Source: JACDHG01 sp963815295 (GTDB lineage: Bacteria > Actinomycetota > Actinomycetes > Propionibacteriales > Nocardioidaceae). Taken from it: a stretch of 64,000 bases of DNA. Below the pieces are notes generated by a model. That model searched no databases and was not told the DNA's origin. It saw nothing but the letters and a program-made list of their open reading frames with translations. The stretch is from the NCBI GenBank assembly GCA_963815295.1, contig CAWFFZ010000008.1, forward strand, positions 1,674,001 through 1,738,000, in the 5' to 3' direction. How positions within the stretch are numbered: the stretch's first letter is position 1; every line of letters starts with the position of its first letter. The position numbers and the translations under genes were made by a program. Shown here one piece after another: positions 36,333 to 45,703 of the stretch.

Positions 36333-36338
36333 AGCCTA
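36333..36338 (-). promoter_or_regulatory. Candidate leaderless -10 box of yggT
   Basis: TAGGCT on the minus strand, six bases before the GTG of the YggT gene. No SD is present. Confidence 0.5.
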
Positions 36339-36367
36339 GAGGGTGTCAGACAACCGGCGAGCGACTA

Positions 36368-36847
36368 CTAGCTCTGATTGAAGAACCCGCCCTCGGCGAT
36401 TCGCTGCTTGTCCTCCGCCGCGACAGTGACGTTCGGCGGCGACAGGAGAAAAACCTTGCTCGTTACCCGCTCGATCGAACCGCGGGTCGCGAAGACGAGA
36501 CCCGCTGAGAAGTCGACGAGGCGCTTCGCATCGTTGTCGTCCATCTCCGAGAGGTTCATGATCACCGGAATGCCGTCGCGGAAGTGCTCGCCGATGGTGC
36601 GCGCTTCGTTGTAGTTGCGCGGATGCAGCGTGGTGATGCGGGACAGCTCAGCGACCGTCTGGGTCGGGCGACGCCGCTCGGACAGCGATGCAACACCCGC
36701 GGGCCGGTCGTCGGAAACGGCCGCAATCGGCCGCTGCTGCGCGGGATGACCGTCGATCGCCTCGTCGGCGTAGTAGTCATCTTCGTAGCGGTCCGCGTCT
36801 TCGAGCAGGCCTAGGTAGACCCCGACCTTGCGCATTGCACTCGCCAT
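36368..36847 (-). CDS. sepF: Cell division protein SepF
   Basis: 159 residues. The N-terminal amphipathic helix (MRKVGVYLGLLED) binds the membrane; a variable linker follows; the C-terminal DUF552 domain contains ITTLHPRNYNEARTIGEHFR and VIMNLSEMDDNDAKRLVDFSAGL. SepF anchors FtsZ to the membrane, which matters in actinobacteria as they lack FtsA. GGAGGCTACGAGG precedes the ATG. Confidence 0.95.
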   Translation of the reverse strand: MASAMRKVGVYLGLLEDADRYEDDYYADEAIDGHPAQQRPIAAVSDDRPAGVASLSERRRPTQTVAELSRITTLHPRNYNEARTIGEHFRDGIPVIMNLSEMDDNDAKRLVDFSAGLVFATRGSIERVTSKVFLLSPPNVTVAAEDKQRIAEGGFFNQS

Positions 36848-36919
36848 GACCTCGTAGCCTCCGTCGATGCCGTGCTGTTTGTGGGTGGCCGGCTGCCAGG
36901 CAGGCCGTCCAATCTGACA

Positions 36920-37615
36920 TTACCCGAGCGAGGGCCGCCGACCGAGCACCGCGCTGCCGACACGCACGTGTGTCGCACCGGCCATAACTGCGGCCTCGAG
37001 GTCGTCGCTCATGCCCGCCGAGATGGCCGTCGCGTCGGGGTGCTGACTGGCCACCTGGCGACTGTGCTCGGCGAGTCGTGAGTATGCCGCGACTGGGTCA
37101 CCGCCAAGGGGTGCGATCCCCATGACGCCCACTAGTCGCAGCCGTCCGCACTCGTCGATCGCCCTGGCCAGTTCGAGCACCAGGTCGTCGTCGACACCAC
37201 CACCGGCCTCGCCTGCGAGGTTGACCTGCACGAAACAGTCGAGGCTGCCGTCGAAACGGTGGGCACCGGAGTTGAGGCGTTGGGCGAGGCGGCTCGAGTC
37301 GACGGAATGGACGACGGCGGCATAAGCAGGGATGCGAGCAGCCTTGTTGGACTGGATCTGACCGATGAAATGCCAGTTGATGTCGAGGTCGGAGAGCTCC
37401 GCGGCCTTCTCTTCCGCCTCCTGATGACGGTTCTCGCCGAAGTCGCGGACACCGAGATCGTGGAGGATGCGCAGGTCACTCACCGGCCAGGTCTTGGTGA
37501 CGACAACAAGCGTCACACCTGACGCGTCGCGTCCCGACTCGGCGGCAGCGACCTCGATCCGGCCGCGCACGTGGTCGAGTCCACGCGCGATCTGGTCGCG
37601 GCGCTCGTCAGCCAT
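36920..37615 (-). CDS. YggS family PLP homeostasis protein
   Basis: 231 residues. PLP-binding barrel of the alanine racemase N-terminal type: the lysine is in TLVVVTKTWPVSDL, with FGENRHQEAEEK, INWHFIGQIQSNKA and the glycine-rich end (SAGMSDDLEAAVMAGATHVRVG). It controls free PLP rather than acting as an enzyme. The ATG lies within the end of pgeF (8-nt overlap). The frame is open further upstream but without homology. Confidence 0.94.
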   Translation of the reverse strand: MADERRDQIARGLDHVRGRIEVAAAESGRDASGVTLVVVTKTWPVSDLRILHDLGVRDFGENRHQEAEEKAAELSDLDINWHFIGQIQSNKAARIPAYAAVVHSVDSSRLAQRLNSGAHRFDGSLDCFVQVNLAGEAGGGVDDDLVLELARAIDECGRLRLVGVMGIAPLGGDPVAAYSRLAEHSRQVASQHPDATAISAGMSDDLEAAVMAGATHVRVGSAVLGRRPSLG

Positions 37616-38345
37616 CGGTCGCCGAGCGACGTACGACGATGCCGGCGAAACGCCCGGATGCCGCGCCGTCACGCCGATGGGAGTAGAGGTCGGGAGACTC
37701 GACGGTGCAGCGGGTGCGGTCGTGCGCGGTGCACCCCGAGACCGCCAACTGGGTGTTGACGGCCGCTCCCAAGTCGACTGACGGCGTGCCCCAGGTAGTG
37801 CATGCGTATGCCGACGGCACGACCGCGCAGACGTCGTCGCGCATCGACGCCGGCACCTCGTAGCAACCACCGCATACGTGTGGACCTATCCAGGCCTCCA
37901 TTTCCCCAGCACCAAGCTCTCGCATGGCCGCCAAGGTCGCCGGCACAACGCCGGTCACCACTCCATCTCTGCCGGCGTGGGCGACGCCGATCACTCCGGC
38001 TGTGACGTCAGCGAAGACAACGGGCACGCAGTCGCCGACTCGCACGGAGAGCGCGACGTCGGGAGCCGCGGTCACGAGGGCATCACAGCCGTCAGGTACC
38101 AGCCCGACATCGTCGACGACGCGAACCTCGTTGCCATGGACCTGCCGCATCTGCGCAAATCCGGCCACCTCGAAAGCTGCGGCGACGCGCCTCTGATTTT
38201 CGGCGAGCTCGTCAGCGCGATCGGGACGAGACCGACTCAGGTCAAGACTCTGGAATGGCGGCGAACTGACGCCGCCGTGGCGGTCGGTGAACGCGACATC
38301 TACGACGGCCGAGGCCGCCGTAGCGCGGTCGCGGCTGGCGAACAT
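37608..38345 (-). CDS. pgeF: PgeF/laccase-domain (YfiH) protein
   Basis: 245 residues. The metal site residues of the family are visible: QVHGNEV, VGDCVPVVFAD, AHAGRDG (classically AHAGWRG) and the GPHVCGGCYEV Cys-rich loop. Known relatives remove L-Ser wrongly placed in peptidoglycan stems or act as purine nucleoside phosphorylases. The gene sits right after ftsZ (3 bp). Confidence 0.92.
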   Translation of the reverse strand: MFASRDRATAASAVVDVAFTDRHGGVSSPPFQSLDLSRSRPDRADELAENQRRVAAAFEVAGFAQMRQVHGNEVRVVDDVGLVPDGCDALVTAAPDVALSVRVGDCVPVVFADVTAGVIGVAHAGRDGVVTGVVPATLAAMRELGAGEMEAWIGPHVCGGCYEVPASMRDDVCAVVPSAYACTTWGTPSVDLGAAVNTQLAVSGCTAHDRTRCTVESPDLYSHRRDGAASGRFAGIVVRRSATDG

Positions 38346-38348
38346 CGA

Positions 38349-39524
38349 CTACTTGAGGAAGTCAGGAACGTCGAGGTCTTCGTTGTCGTCGAACGGAATC
38401 GGCCGTGGCTGCTTCCCGGATGCGACTGGCTGCGGGGAGGGCGCGGGCTTGCTGTCTTCTCGCGGTGGGCTGGCTTGCGCCGGCGCCGCAGTCGACACGT
38501 TCGGCTGACCAACGGGCGGATGGGCTGTCGTGGTGTCGCGGCGAAGAGCTGGCTGCGACTGGTCGCGCCGTTTCGGCATACCGCCGTCGAAGCCGGCCGC
38601 GATCACGGTGACCCGGACCTCGTCGCCGAGGGCGTCGTCGATGACCGCACCGAAGATGATGTTGGCCTCGGCGTGTGCGGCCTGGGACACAAGTGCAGCC
38701 GCCTCGTTGATCTCGAACAGTCCGAGGTCGGAGCCACCTGAGATCGACAGCAGCACTCCGTGCGCTCCGTCGATGGAAGCTTCGAGCAGCGGGCTCGAGA
38801 CGGCCATCTCGGCGGCGACGACGGCCCGGTCGTCGCCGTTCGCACGACCGATGCCCATCAGGGCTGAGCCGGCGTTCGCCATCACTGACTTCACGTCGGC
38901 GAAGTCGAGGTTGATGAGCCCCGGTGTCGTGATCAGGTCGGTGATGCCGGAGACGCCCTGCAGCAGCACCTGGTCTGCCTGCTTGAACGCATCGAGCACG
39001 CTGACGCTGCGGTCGGAGATCGACAGCAGCCGGTCGTTGGGTATGACGATGAGGGTGTCGACCTCTTCACGGAGGGCGGCGATGCCTTCCTCGGCCTGGT
39101 TGGCCCGACGACGACCCTCGAACGAGAACGGTCGCGTGACGACGCCGATGGTGAGCGCGCCAAGCGAGCGGGCCATCCGCGCGACGATGGGGGCGCCGCC
39201 CGTGCCGGTTCCGCCGCCTTCGCCCGCAGTCACGAAGACCATGTCGGCGCCCTTGAGCACCTCTTCGATCTCTTCGCTGTGGTCGTTGGCGGCCTGTCCA
39301 CCGACCTCGGGGTCGGCGCCGGCGCCGAGCCCACGGGTCAGTTCACGACCGATGTCCAACTTGACGTCGGCGTCGCTCATGAGCAGCGCCTGCGCGTCGG
39401 TGTTGATGGCGATGAACTCCACACCTCGGAGTCCGACTTCGATCATCCGGTTGACGGCATTGACTCCACCACCGCCGATACCTACAACCTTGATGACCGC
39501 GAGATAGTTCTGCGGTGCTGCCAC
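38349..39524 (-). CDS. ftsZ: Cell division protein FtsZ
   Basis: 391 residues, GTG start with GAGAGG upstream. The tubulin signature GGGTGTGGAPIVARM, the T7-type loop (residues around LDFADVKSVM) and the N-terminal GGGGVNAVNRM are intact. After residue 315 comes a Pro/Ala/Gln-rich linker, then the conserved tail DDNEDLDVPDFLK, which binds SepF and other partners. A 191-bp leader with TCAACCT repeats precedes it. Confidence 0.97.
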   Translation of the reverse strand: MAAPQNYLAVIKVVGIGGGGVNAVNRMIEVGLRGVEFIAINTDAQALLMSDADVKLDIGRELTRGLGAGADPEVGGQAANDHSEEIEEVLKGADMVFVTAGEGGGTGTGGAPIVARMARSLGALTIGVVTRPFSFEGRRRANQAEEGIAALREEVDTLIVIPNDRLLSISDRSVSVLDAFKQADQVLLQGVSGITDLITTPGLINLDFADVKSVMANAGSALMGIGRANGDDRAVVAAEMAVSSPLLEASIDGAHGVLLSISGGSDLGLFEINEAAALVSQAAHAEANIIFGAVIDDALGDEVRVTVIAAGFDGGMPKRRDQSQPALRRDTTTAHPPVGQPNVSTAAPAQASPPREDSKPAPSPQPVASGKQPRPIPFDDNEDLDVPDFLK

Positions 39525-39599
39525 GACGGGTGCCTCTCATGTGAGCTGACGACATGCGAATGTCCTGCGGTGGGGAAGACACGCGAAAGGCACTTACCG

Positions 39600-39656
39600 T
39601 CAACCTCGAGTTGAGGGTTACGTTTGGGTCAACCTCGCGTGGTGTTCAACCTAAGT
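39600..39656 (-). promoter_or_regulatory. Repeated GGTTGA motifs in the ftsQ-ftsZ spacer
   Basis: TCAACCTCG occurs at 39600 and 39629, and TCAACCTAA at 39646 (GGTTGA direct repeats on the coding strand). The first overlaps an imperfect hairpin AACCTC-GAGTT-GAGGGTT. I could not settle on -35 and -10 boxes, but the spacing and repetition suggest a regulated ftsZ promoter. Confidence 0.4.
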
Positions 39657-39715
39657 CACGCCCCCCGCCAACAGCAACCGACACGCCCGAGCGGCGGGCG
39701 CGGGTCACAGATTGG

Positions 39716-40450
39716 TCAGCCGGGCGGGCGCTTCGACGTGGTCGGCTGTGCCGGAACGCTGACGTCGTAGACGGCTGCCGGGGTCTTCATGAGCAGGGCC
39801 AACACCTGAACCTTACGGTCAGACTCTGCCGAGCTTCCCCACATCACGACTTGCCCGCCGCGCAGCATCAGCCGGATCGAGTCCATCGAGGCGGCCTCGA
39901 TGCGCTTCATCTCGTCACGGACGGCGGGAGGGAGGGCATTGATGACGGCGGACACCTCACGGAGGGCCGTCCGGTCGGCCTCGCCGTGGAACTCGACGAC
40001 GGCGAGCCCCGGGTCACGGACGTCGGCCTTGCGGTACATCGCACCCTCGTGATCCATCAGCCACCAAGCCCCGCCGCGATGAATCGTGGCGACCGGGGTG
40101 CGCTCGGTGATGGTGATCGTGAGGGTGTCAGGCCAGGACCGGTGGACCGACACCGTGTCGACGACCGGGATGGCGGCAACGCGCCGGTTGACGTCGTCGA
40201 GGTCGAGGCGGACAAGCGGCGTACCTGTCGGAACCCGCGCGGCCGCGATGACCTCGTCCGCCGAGATCGTGGTGGCGCCGTTCACCTCGACGTGGTCCGT
40301 GTCGAGCCAGCTGGAGAAGAGCAGCGCCCAGCCCGCAAATGCGATAACACCACAGATGGCGATCGTCACGAGGGCCGGACGCAGCGCCTGCAGCCGCCGC
40401 TGCCATTGCCGGCGGACGAACCGGGACGACGAGTCCAGCGCGCGCCTCAC
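39716..40450 (-). CDS. ftsQ: Cell division protein FtsQ
   Basis: 244 residues. A basic cytoplasmic tail, one membrane helix (LVTIAICGVIAFAGWALLF, about 28-46), then the POTRA domain (HVEVNGATTISADEVIAAAR) and the beta domain. The GTG at 40450 overlaps the murC stop (GTGA), which fixes the start. FtsQ bridges FtsL/FtsB and FtsK or FtsW in the divisome. Confidence 0.92.
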   Translation of the reverse strand: MRRALDSSSRFVRRQWQRRLQALRPALVTIAICGVIAFAGWALLFSSWLDTDHVEVNGATTISADEVIAAARVPTGTPLVRLDLDDVNRRVAAIPVVDTVSVHRSWPDTLTITITERTPVATIHRGGAWWLMDHEGAMYRKADVRDPGLAVVEFHGEADRTALREVSAVINALPPAVRDEMKRIEAASMDSIRLMLRGGQVVMWGSSAESDRKVQVLALLMKTPAAVYDVSVPAQPTTSKRPPG

Positions 40451-41865
40451 GAGAGCTCCTGCTGTTTCAACAACCCGAGCAGCAGCGGGCCGACACTGGT
40501 CACGTCGCCTGCTCCGAGAGTGATCACGACATCGCCAGGTCTGGCCCGCGACGCGAGCTCGGGTGCGGCCGCCGACCACACCGGCACGAACACAACGGCC
40601 GTTGCCGGCAACGGCACGGCGGAGGCAACCGTCTGACCGCTGACCGTCGGATCCGGGTCTTCGCGCGATGCATAGATGTCCATCACAACGACTTCGTCGG
40701 CACGACCTAGTGCCTCACCCATCTGCGTGGCAAAGGTTTTCGTGCGACTGAACAGGTGCGGCTGGAAGCAGACCAACAGTCTTCCGTCGGTCAGGGTGCG
40801 AGCAGCCGACAGGTCCGCGGCAATCTCGGCAGGATGATGGGCATAGCTGTCGAAGACGCGAACACCGCCGACTTCGCCCTTGAACTCCATGCGCCGGCCA
40901 CTGCCCTCGAACGACGCCAACCCCCGAGCCAGCACGTCGAAGTCGAAGCCCAGCTGCAGCCCCGCGGCCAGTGCCGCGACGGCATCGATGACGTAATGGC
41001 GACCTGGCACCTGGAGCTCGACCGTGCCCAAGGTGACGCCGCTGTGGATCACGTCGAACGCGGAGCCTCCCCCGCTGAACCGGAGTGACGTCGCCTGGAG
41101 GTCACACTCATCGCCGAGCCCCGCTCTTACTACCGACAGGTTGCGTGGCAGTGCCCGCTGAGCGAGTGCTGCCGCACCGGGATCGTCAACGCAGCAGACG
41201 AGAAAGCCACCCGGCTGGATTCGCTCGATGAACTCCTCGAAGACGGCGGTGTAAGCCTCCACCGAGCCGAAGTGGTCGAGGTGGTCGACGTCGATGTTCG
41301 TCACGACTGCCCCGAGGGGTGTGTAGGTCAGGATCGCGGCATCACTCTCGTCACCTTCGGCCACGAAGATGTCGCCACTGCCGTGGGCAGCGTTGAGACC
41401 GGAGGCGTTGAGGGTCGAGCCGATCGAGTACGACGGATCGGTCCCGGTCGCAAGTAACGCCGTGGCGAGCATGGACGTGGTCGTGGTCTTCCCGTGGGTG
41501 CCCGTGACGACGACGGATCGCCGCCCGATCATCACCGACTGGACGGCGGCTGACCTGGGCCACAGGCGCAACCCGAGCTCCCGTGCTCGGACGATCTCGG
41601 GGTTGTCGTCACGCACGGCGGTCGACGCAACGACCGTGTCTGCACCCTCGACGTGCTCGGCGTCGTGGCCAACCCAGCACTGGATCCCCATACTGCGAAG
41701 GGAATCGAGCATCGCGGAGTCGGCCATGTCGCTGCCGGTCACCGTGACTCCGCGGGCAGCCATGACCCGCGCAATGCTCGACAGCGCGGCACCACCAATG
41801 CCGACGAAGTGCACCCGGCCGAGCTCCTCGGCTGGGTGGACATGATCGGGGACAGCCAGTTTCAT
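40447..41865 (-). CDS. murC: UDP-N-acetylmuramate-L-alanine ligase
   Basis: 472 residues. VHFVGIGGAALSSIARVM binds UDP, VTGTHGKTTTTSM is the ATP P-loop, and the C-terminal domain has VRVFDSYAHHPAEIAADLSA. It adds the first amino acid to the muropeptide. The ATG overlaps the murG stop by 4 bases. Confidence 0.97.
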   Translation of the reverse strand: MKLAVPDHVHPAEELGRVHFVGIGGAALSSIARVMAARGVTVTGSDMADSAMLDSLRSMGIQCWVGHDAEHVEGADTVVASTAVRDDNPEIVRARELGLRLWPRSAAVQSVMIGRRSVVVTGTHGKTTTTSMLATALLATGTDPSYSIGSTLNASGLNAAHGSGDIFVAEGDESDAAILTYTPLGAVVTNIDVDHLDHFGSVEAYTAVFEEFIERIQPGGFLVCCVDDPGAAALAQRALPRNLSVVRAGLGDECDLQATSLRFSGGGSAFDVIHSGVTLGTVELQVPGRHYVIDAVAALAAGLQLGFDFDVLARGLASFEGSGRRMEFKGEVGGVRVFDSYAHHPAEIAADLSAARTLTDGRLLVCFQPHLFSRTKTFATQMGEALGRADEVVVMDIYASREDPDPTVSGQTVASAVPLPATAVVFVPVWSAAAPELASRARPGDVVITLGAGDVTSVGPLLLGLLKQQELS

Positions 41866-42950
41866 CGCGACACCGCCGCCACGATCATGTCTGCGAGTCG
41901 GTCGTCAGCGTCGCCTCGGATCAGGCCGGCTGCCGCGGCGCTCATCTCGTGGAGTCGCACGGTGTTGAGCAGCAGCGGCGGCATGGTTCGGCGCACCCAG
42001 TCAGGGGTGAAGTCGGCGTCATCGACGAGGACGGCGCCGCCGGCGTCGACGACGGCAGCCGCGTTGCGAGCCTGCTCGCCGTTGCCGTGCGGTAGCGGAA
42101 CGAACACCGACGGCAGCCCGATCGCGGCAGCCTCCGTCACGGAGTTGGCGCCCGCCCTCCCCACCATGGCGTCGGCCGCGGCATAGGCGAGCTCCATCCG
42201 GTCGACATAGTCCACGACGACGTACGGCACCTCGGCGTGCACGGCTCCGGCTGGCAACGTCACGTCGCCCTTTGGTCCCTTGACGTGCAGGACCTGAACA
42301 CCCGCCGCAGCGAAGTCGTGCGCAGCGGCACCCATCGACTCGTTGATCCGTCGTGCGCCCTGTGAGCCGCCCGTCACGAGCAGGGTCGGGGCATCCTGGT
42401 CGAGACCGAAGTGTTCGCGCGCCAGGGCCCGGAGTTCCGCCCGGTCGAGGGTCGAGATGGACCTTCGGATCGGCAAGCCGATGAACTGGGCGTGCGGCAG
42501 CGCAGTGTCAGGGAACGACGTCGCGACCAAGTCGGTGCACAGCCTGGCGCCGAACCGGTTGGCGAGACCTGGCAAGGCGTTGCCCTCGTGAATGACCAGC
42601 GGCAGCTTCTTCTTGCGTGCAACGACATACACGGGCATGGAGACGTAGCCACCGAACCCGACAACGACGTGGGGTGCGACCCGGTCAACGAGCGCGCGAG
42701 TTGCCGACACTGCTTGGCGTAGCCGGCCCGGGACGCGGAAGAGGTCAAGTGACACCGATCTCGGAAAGGGGACGGGAGGGATCAGCTCGAGCGTGTAGCC
42801 GGCTTCGGGGATCACCCGTGTCTCGAGACCTCGCTCCGTGCCGACACAGGTGATCTCGACGTCGGGCATCCGGCGGCGTAGCGCATCTGCCGTGGCGATG
42901 AGCGGCGACGTATGGCCGGCCGAGCCACCGCCCGCAAGGAGAACGCGCAC
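41862..42950 (-). CDS. murG: UDP-GlcNAc:lipid I transferase (MurG)
   Basis: 362 residues from GTG at 42950. VLLAGGGSAGHTSPLIATA is the first G loop, GFGGYVSMP and VTGGSQGARRINES the others, and the acceptor loop HEGNALPGLANR is intact. It makes lipid II at the inner face of the membrane. The upstream frame lacks another start near ftsW, so this GTG (11 bp after ftsW) is preferred. Confidence 0.96.
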   Translation of the reverse strand: MRVLLAGGGSAGHTSPLIATADALRRRMPDVEITCVGTERGLETRVIPEAGYTLELIPPVPFPRSVSLDLFRVPGRLRQAVSATRALVDRVAPHVVVGFGGYVSMPVYVVARKKKLPLVIHEGNALPGLANRFGARLCTDLVATSFPDTALPHAQFIGLPIRRSISTLDRAELRALAREHFGLDQDAPTLLVTGGSQGARRINESMGAAAHDFAAAGVQVLHVKGPKGDVTLPAGAVHAEVPYVVVDYVDRMELAYAAADAMVGRAGANSVTEAAAIGLPSVFVPLPHGNGEQARNAAAVVDAGGAVLVDDADFTPDWVRRTMPPLLLNTVRLHEMSAAAAGLIRGDADDRLADMIVAAVSR

Positions 42951-42960
42951 CGTCCGCGCC

Positions 42961-44193
42961 CTAACGAGAGACGCCGGCGCGGGTGGGGCGACGGCGTCGC
43001 GCACGCAGCGCTGCCTGTGCGCCGGGCTCGTGGCGCGCGAACGACGTGAGCAGACCGAGTGCGACCAGGGTCGGGAGAAGGGCCGATCCACCGTAGGAGA
43101 TCAGGGGAAGCGGGATCCCGATCACCGGCAGCAGACCGAGCACCATACCGATGTTGATCAGCGCCTGCGCCAGGAGCCAGACGACAATGCCGGCCGATGC
43201 GTACTTGACGAACGGGTCCTTCGTGCGGGCAGCGATGCGGATGCCGACGTAGGCGAGCGCGGCGAACAACCCGAGCACGACGAGCGTTCCGAACAGTCCG
43301 AACTCCTCCCCGATGATCGCGAAGATGTAGTCGGTGTGGGCGGCCGGGAGGCCACCCCACTTCTGGCTGCTGGCACCGATACCCGTCCCCCACAGTCCTC
43401 CGGTAGCAAGGGCGAAGAACCCGTGGCTGGCCTGCCAGCCGTTGTCGCCGTACTCGGAGATCGGATCCACGAAGCTGGTCAGCCGCGCAACTCGTTCGCG
43501 CTCTGTGGTGGCGATGGCGAACACCGCAACGGAGATGACCAACATGGCACCGACGAACAGCCGGGCCGGCGCACCGACGACCCACAGCATTCCCAGCACG
43601 ATGGCGACCAGGACGAGCGCGGTACCGAGGTCGCGCTGGCCGATGACGAGGCCCACCACGACGAGCGAGATCGGGACCATCGGCACGATCAGGTGCCGCC
43701 ACTGGCGCAGCAGCCGACCCTTGCGGGCGTACACGTCGGCGAGCCACAGCACCAGCGCGAGCTTCGCAAACTCCGAGGGCTGCACCTGAAACGGGCCGAC
43801 GGAGATCCAGTTCCGGTTGCCGTTGACGAGCACCCCGAAGCCAGGGAAGTACGTCATCACGATCAGGCCGCAGGAGACCATCAAAGCCGGCCAGGACAGA
43901 CCGCGGATAACCCGCTGCGGAAGCCGTGAGGCGACCCAGGCAATTGGCAGGCCGATGGCAACCCACATCGCCTGCCTCCCGAAGATGGCGTAGGAGCTGC
44001 CGTACTCGCGCAGTGACGAGACGCTGGAGGCACTGAGAACCATCAGCAACCCGAGACAGAGCAGCAACGCAGTCACGCCGACGATCAGGTGGTATGACGT
44101 CAACGGTCGGTCGAGGGTCCGCTTGAGCGCAGCGGCCAGTCCATCACCTGACGCCTTCCGCGCCGCCGAGGTTTCGCTGGTCGTGGTCGCCAC
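42961..44193 (-). CDS. ftsW: SEDS glycosyltransferase FtsW
   Basis: 410 residues with about ten membrane helices. SEDS features include FAKLALVLWLADVYA, GQRDLGTALVL, and the end LPLISYGGSALLPTLVALGLL. It polymerises septal glycan with FtsI. Basic Arg-rich C-terminus. The start is GTG with AGAAGGG 5 bases upstream. Confidence 0.95.
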   Translation of the reverse strand: MATTTSETSAARKASGDGLAAALKRTLDRPLTSYHLIVGVTALLLCLGLLMVLSASSVSSLREYGSSYAIFGRQAMWVAIGLPIAWVASRLPQRVIRGLSWPALMVSCGLIVMTYFPGFGVLVNGNRNWISVGPFQVQPSEFAKLALVLWLADVYARKGRLLRQWRHLIVPMVPISLVVVGLVIGQRDLGTALVLVAIVLGMLWVVGAPARLFVGAMLVISVAVFAIATTERERVARLTSFVDPISEYGDNGWQASHGFFALATGGLWGTGIGASSQKWGGLPAAHTDYIFAIIGEEFGLFGTLVVLGLFAALAYVGIRIAARTKDPFVKYASAGIVVWLLAQALINIGMVLGLLPVIGIPLPLISYGGSALLPTLVALGLLTSFARHEPGAQAALRARRRRPTRAGVSR

Positions 44194-44238
44194 GTGTGCC
44201 CTTCTCGATTGTCTCGCGCCGCGTCGGCGATCGGTCGG

Positions 44239-45699
44239 TCAGCGTGCGCGTAGCTCGTCCACGGCCGCAGAGAACGCGTCACCTCGGGCCGCGAAGCTCG
44301 CGAACAGATCCTGGGACGCGCAGCCCGGCGCGAGCAGCACCGTGTCGCCAGGGCGCGCAAGCGACGCAGCAGCGTGGACGACACGTTCCATGACTCCAGT
44401 GTCCGTGCCCGGCACTTCGATCACAGGCACATCCGGCGCGTGTCGCGAAAGCGCGGCCGAGATCACGCCGCGATCAGTGCCCAGGAGGACAACTGCGCGC
44501 AATCGATCGGCTGATTCCTGGACGAGCTCGTCGAACGTCGCACCCTTCGCAAGTCCCCCAGCGACCCAGACAACAGGGTCGAACGCCTGCAACGAAGCCA
44601 ACGCGGCATGCGGGTTGGTGGCCTTGGAGTCGTCGACGTACCGCACGTCGCCCACGACAGCGACCTCGGCGATGCGATGGCTGTCAAGCTGGTAGCCCTG
44701 AAGTCCCCGGCGGACAGCTCCGGGGCTTACCCCGAAAGATCGTGCCAGCGCCGCCGCGGCCAGCGCGTTGGCGACGTTATGCGGTGCGGCCGTGGGGACG
44801 TCGACGACGCGGGCAAGCTCGGCGGCGTTCCGGTCACGTCCCTCGATGAATGCGCGATCCGCGATCACCTCGTCGACGATCCCAATCATCCCGACGGAGG
44901 GCACGCCCAGGGTGAAGCCGATCGCTCGACAGCCCTCGACTACCTCTGCCTCTTCGACCAGCGCGCGGGTGATCGGCGCATCGGCGTTGTAGACGGCAGA
45001 GATCTGGCATCGTTCGTACACGCGGGCCTTCGCAGCGGTGTAGCGCTCAAGGTCGCCGTGCCAGACGAGGTGGTCGGGGGCGACGTTGAGCACCGCGGCC
45101 GAATGCGCGGACAACGAATGCAACCAGTGCAGCTGGTGGGACGAGAGCTCCACAGCAAGTACGTCGTACGGCTCAGGGTCCATCACCACCTCACACATCG
45201 GCACGCCGACGTTGCCGGCAGCGACGGATCGAAGACCGTCTGCCTTCAGCATCGCGTCGAGCATCTGGACCGTCGTCGTCTTGCCGTTGGTGCCGGTGAG
45301 GCAGAGCCAGGGGGCCGCGTGCTCGGGGTCGCGGAGCCGCCACGCCAGCTCGACGTCACCCCAGATCGGCAGCCCACGCGAGACCGCCTCGAGCGACAGA
45401 GCCGCACCTGGCGGGATGCCCGGCGACATGACGATCAGATCGACATCCGTCGGGAGATCGCGGACCGGGTCGCCGCCGAGCCGTACGTCGACGCCGAGGA
45501 TTTGGAGCAAGGTCGCCTTCTCGCGAGCGCTGTCGTCGACCGAGTCCGCAATGACGGTCACCTCAGCGCCTAGGTGCTGCAAGGCGTCTGCGGCTGCGAA
45601 GCCGGACATCCCGAGGCCACCGACGGCGACGCGAAGCTGGTCCCAGGGCGAGTGGCGGTCGGCCGCTGCCAGCCACGGCAGCTCACGCGACGAGGTCAT
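44239..45699 (-). CDS. murD: UDP-MurNAc-L-alanine:D-glutamate ligase
   Basis: 486 residues. GGLGMSGFAAADAL at the N-terminus, the P-loop CLTGTNGKTTTVQMLD, and the C-terminal VLLAPGCASQDLFASFAARG are typical. It adds D-Glu to the muropeptide. I chose ATG at 45699, 5 bases after mraY. Confidence 0.96.
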   Translation of the reverse strand: MTSSRELPWLAAADRHSPWDQLRVAVGGLGMSGFAAADALQHLGAEVTVIADSVDDSAREKATLLQILGVDVRLGGDPVRDLPTDVDLIVMSPGIPPGAALSLEAVSRGLPIWGDVELAWRLRDPEHAAPWLCLTGTNGKTTTVQMLDAMLKADGLRSVAAGNVGVPMCEVVMDPEPYDVLAVELSSHQLHWLHSLSAHSAAVLNVAPDHLVWHGDLERYTAAKARVYERCQISAVYNADAPITRALVEEAEVVEGCRAIGFTLGVPSVGMIGIVDEVIADRAFIEGRDRNAAELARVVDVPTAAPHNVANALAAAALARSFGVSPGAVRRGLQGYQLDSHRIAEVAVVGDVRYVDDSKATNPHAALASLQAFDPVVWVAGGLAKGATFDELVQESADRLRAVVLLGTDRGVISAALSRHAPDVPVIEVPGTDTGVMERVVHAAASLARPGDTVLLAPGCASQDLFASFAARGDAFSAAVDELRAR

Positions 45700-45703
45700 T
45701 CCG

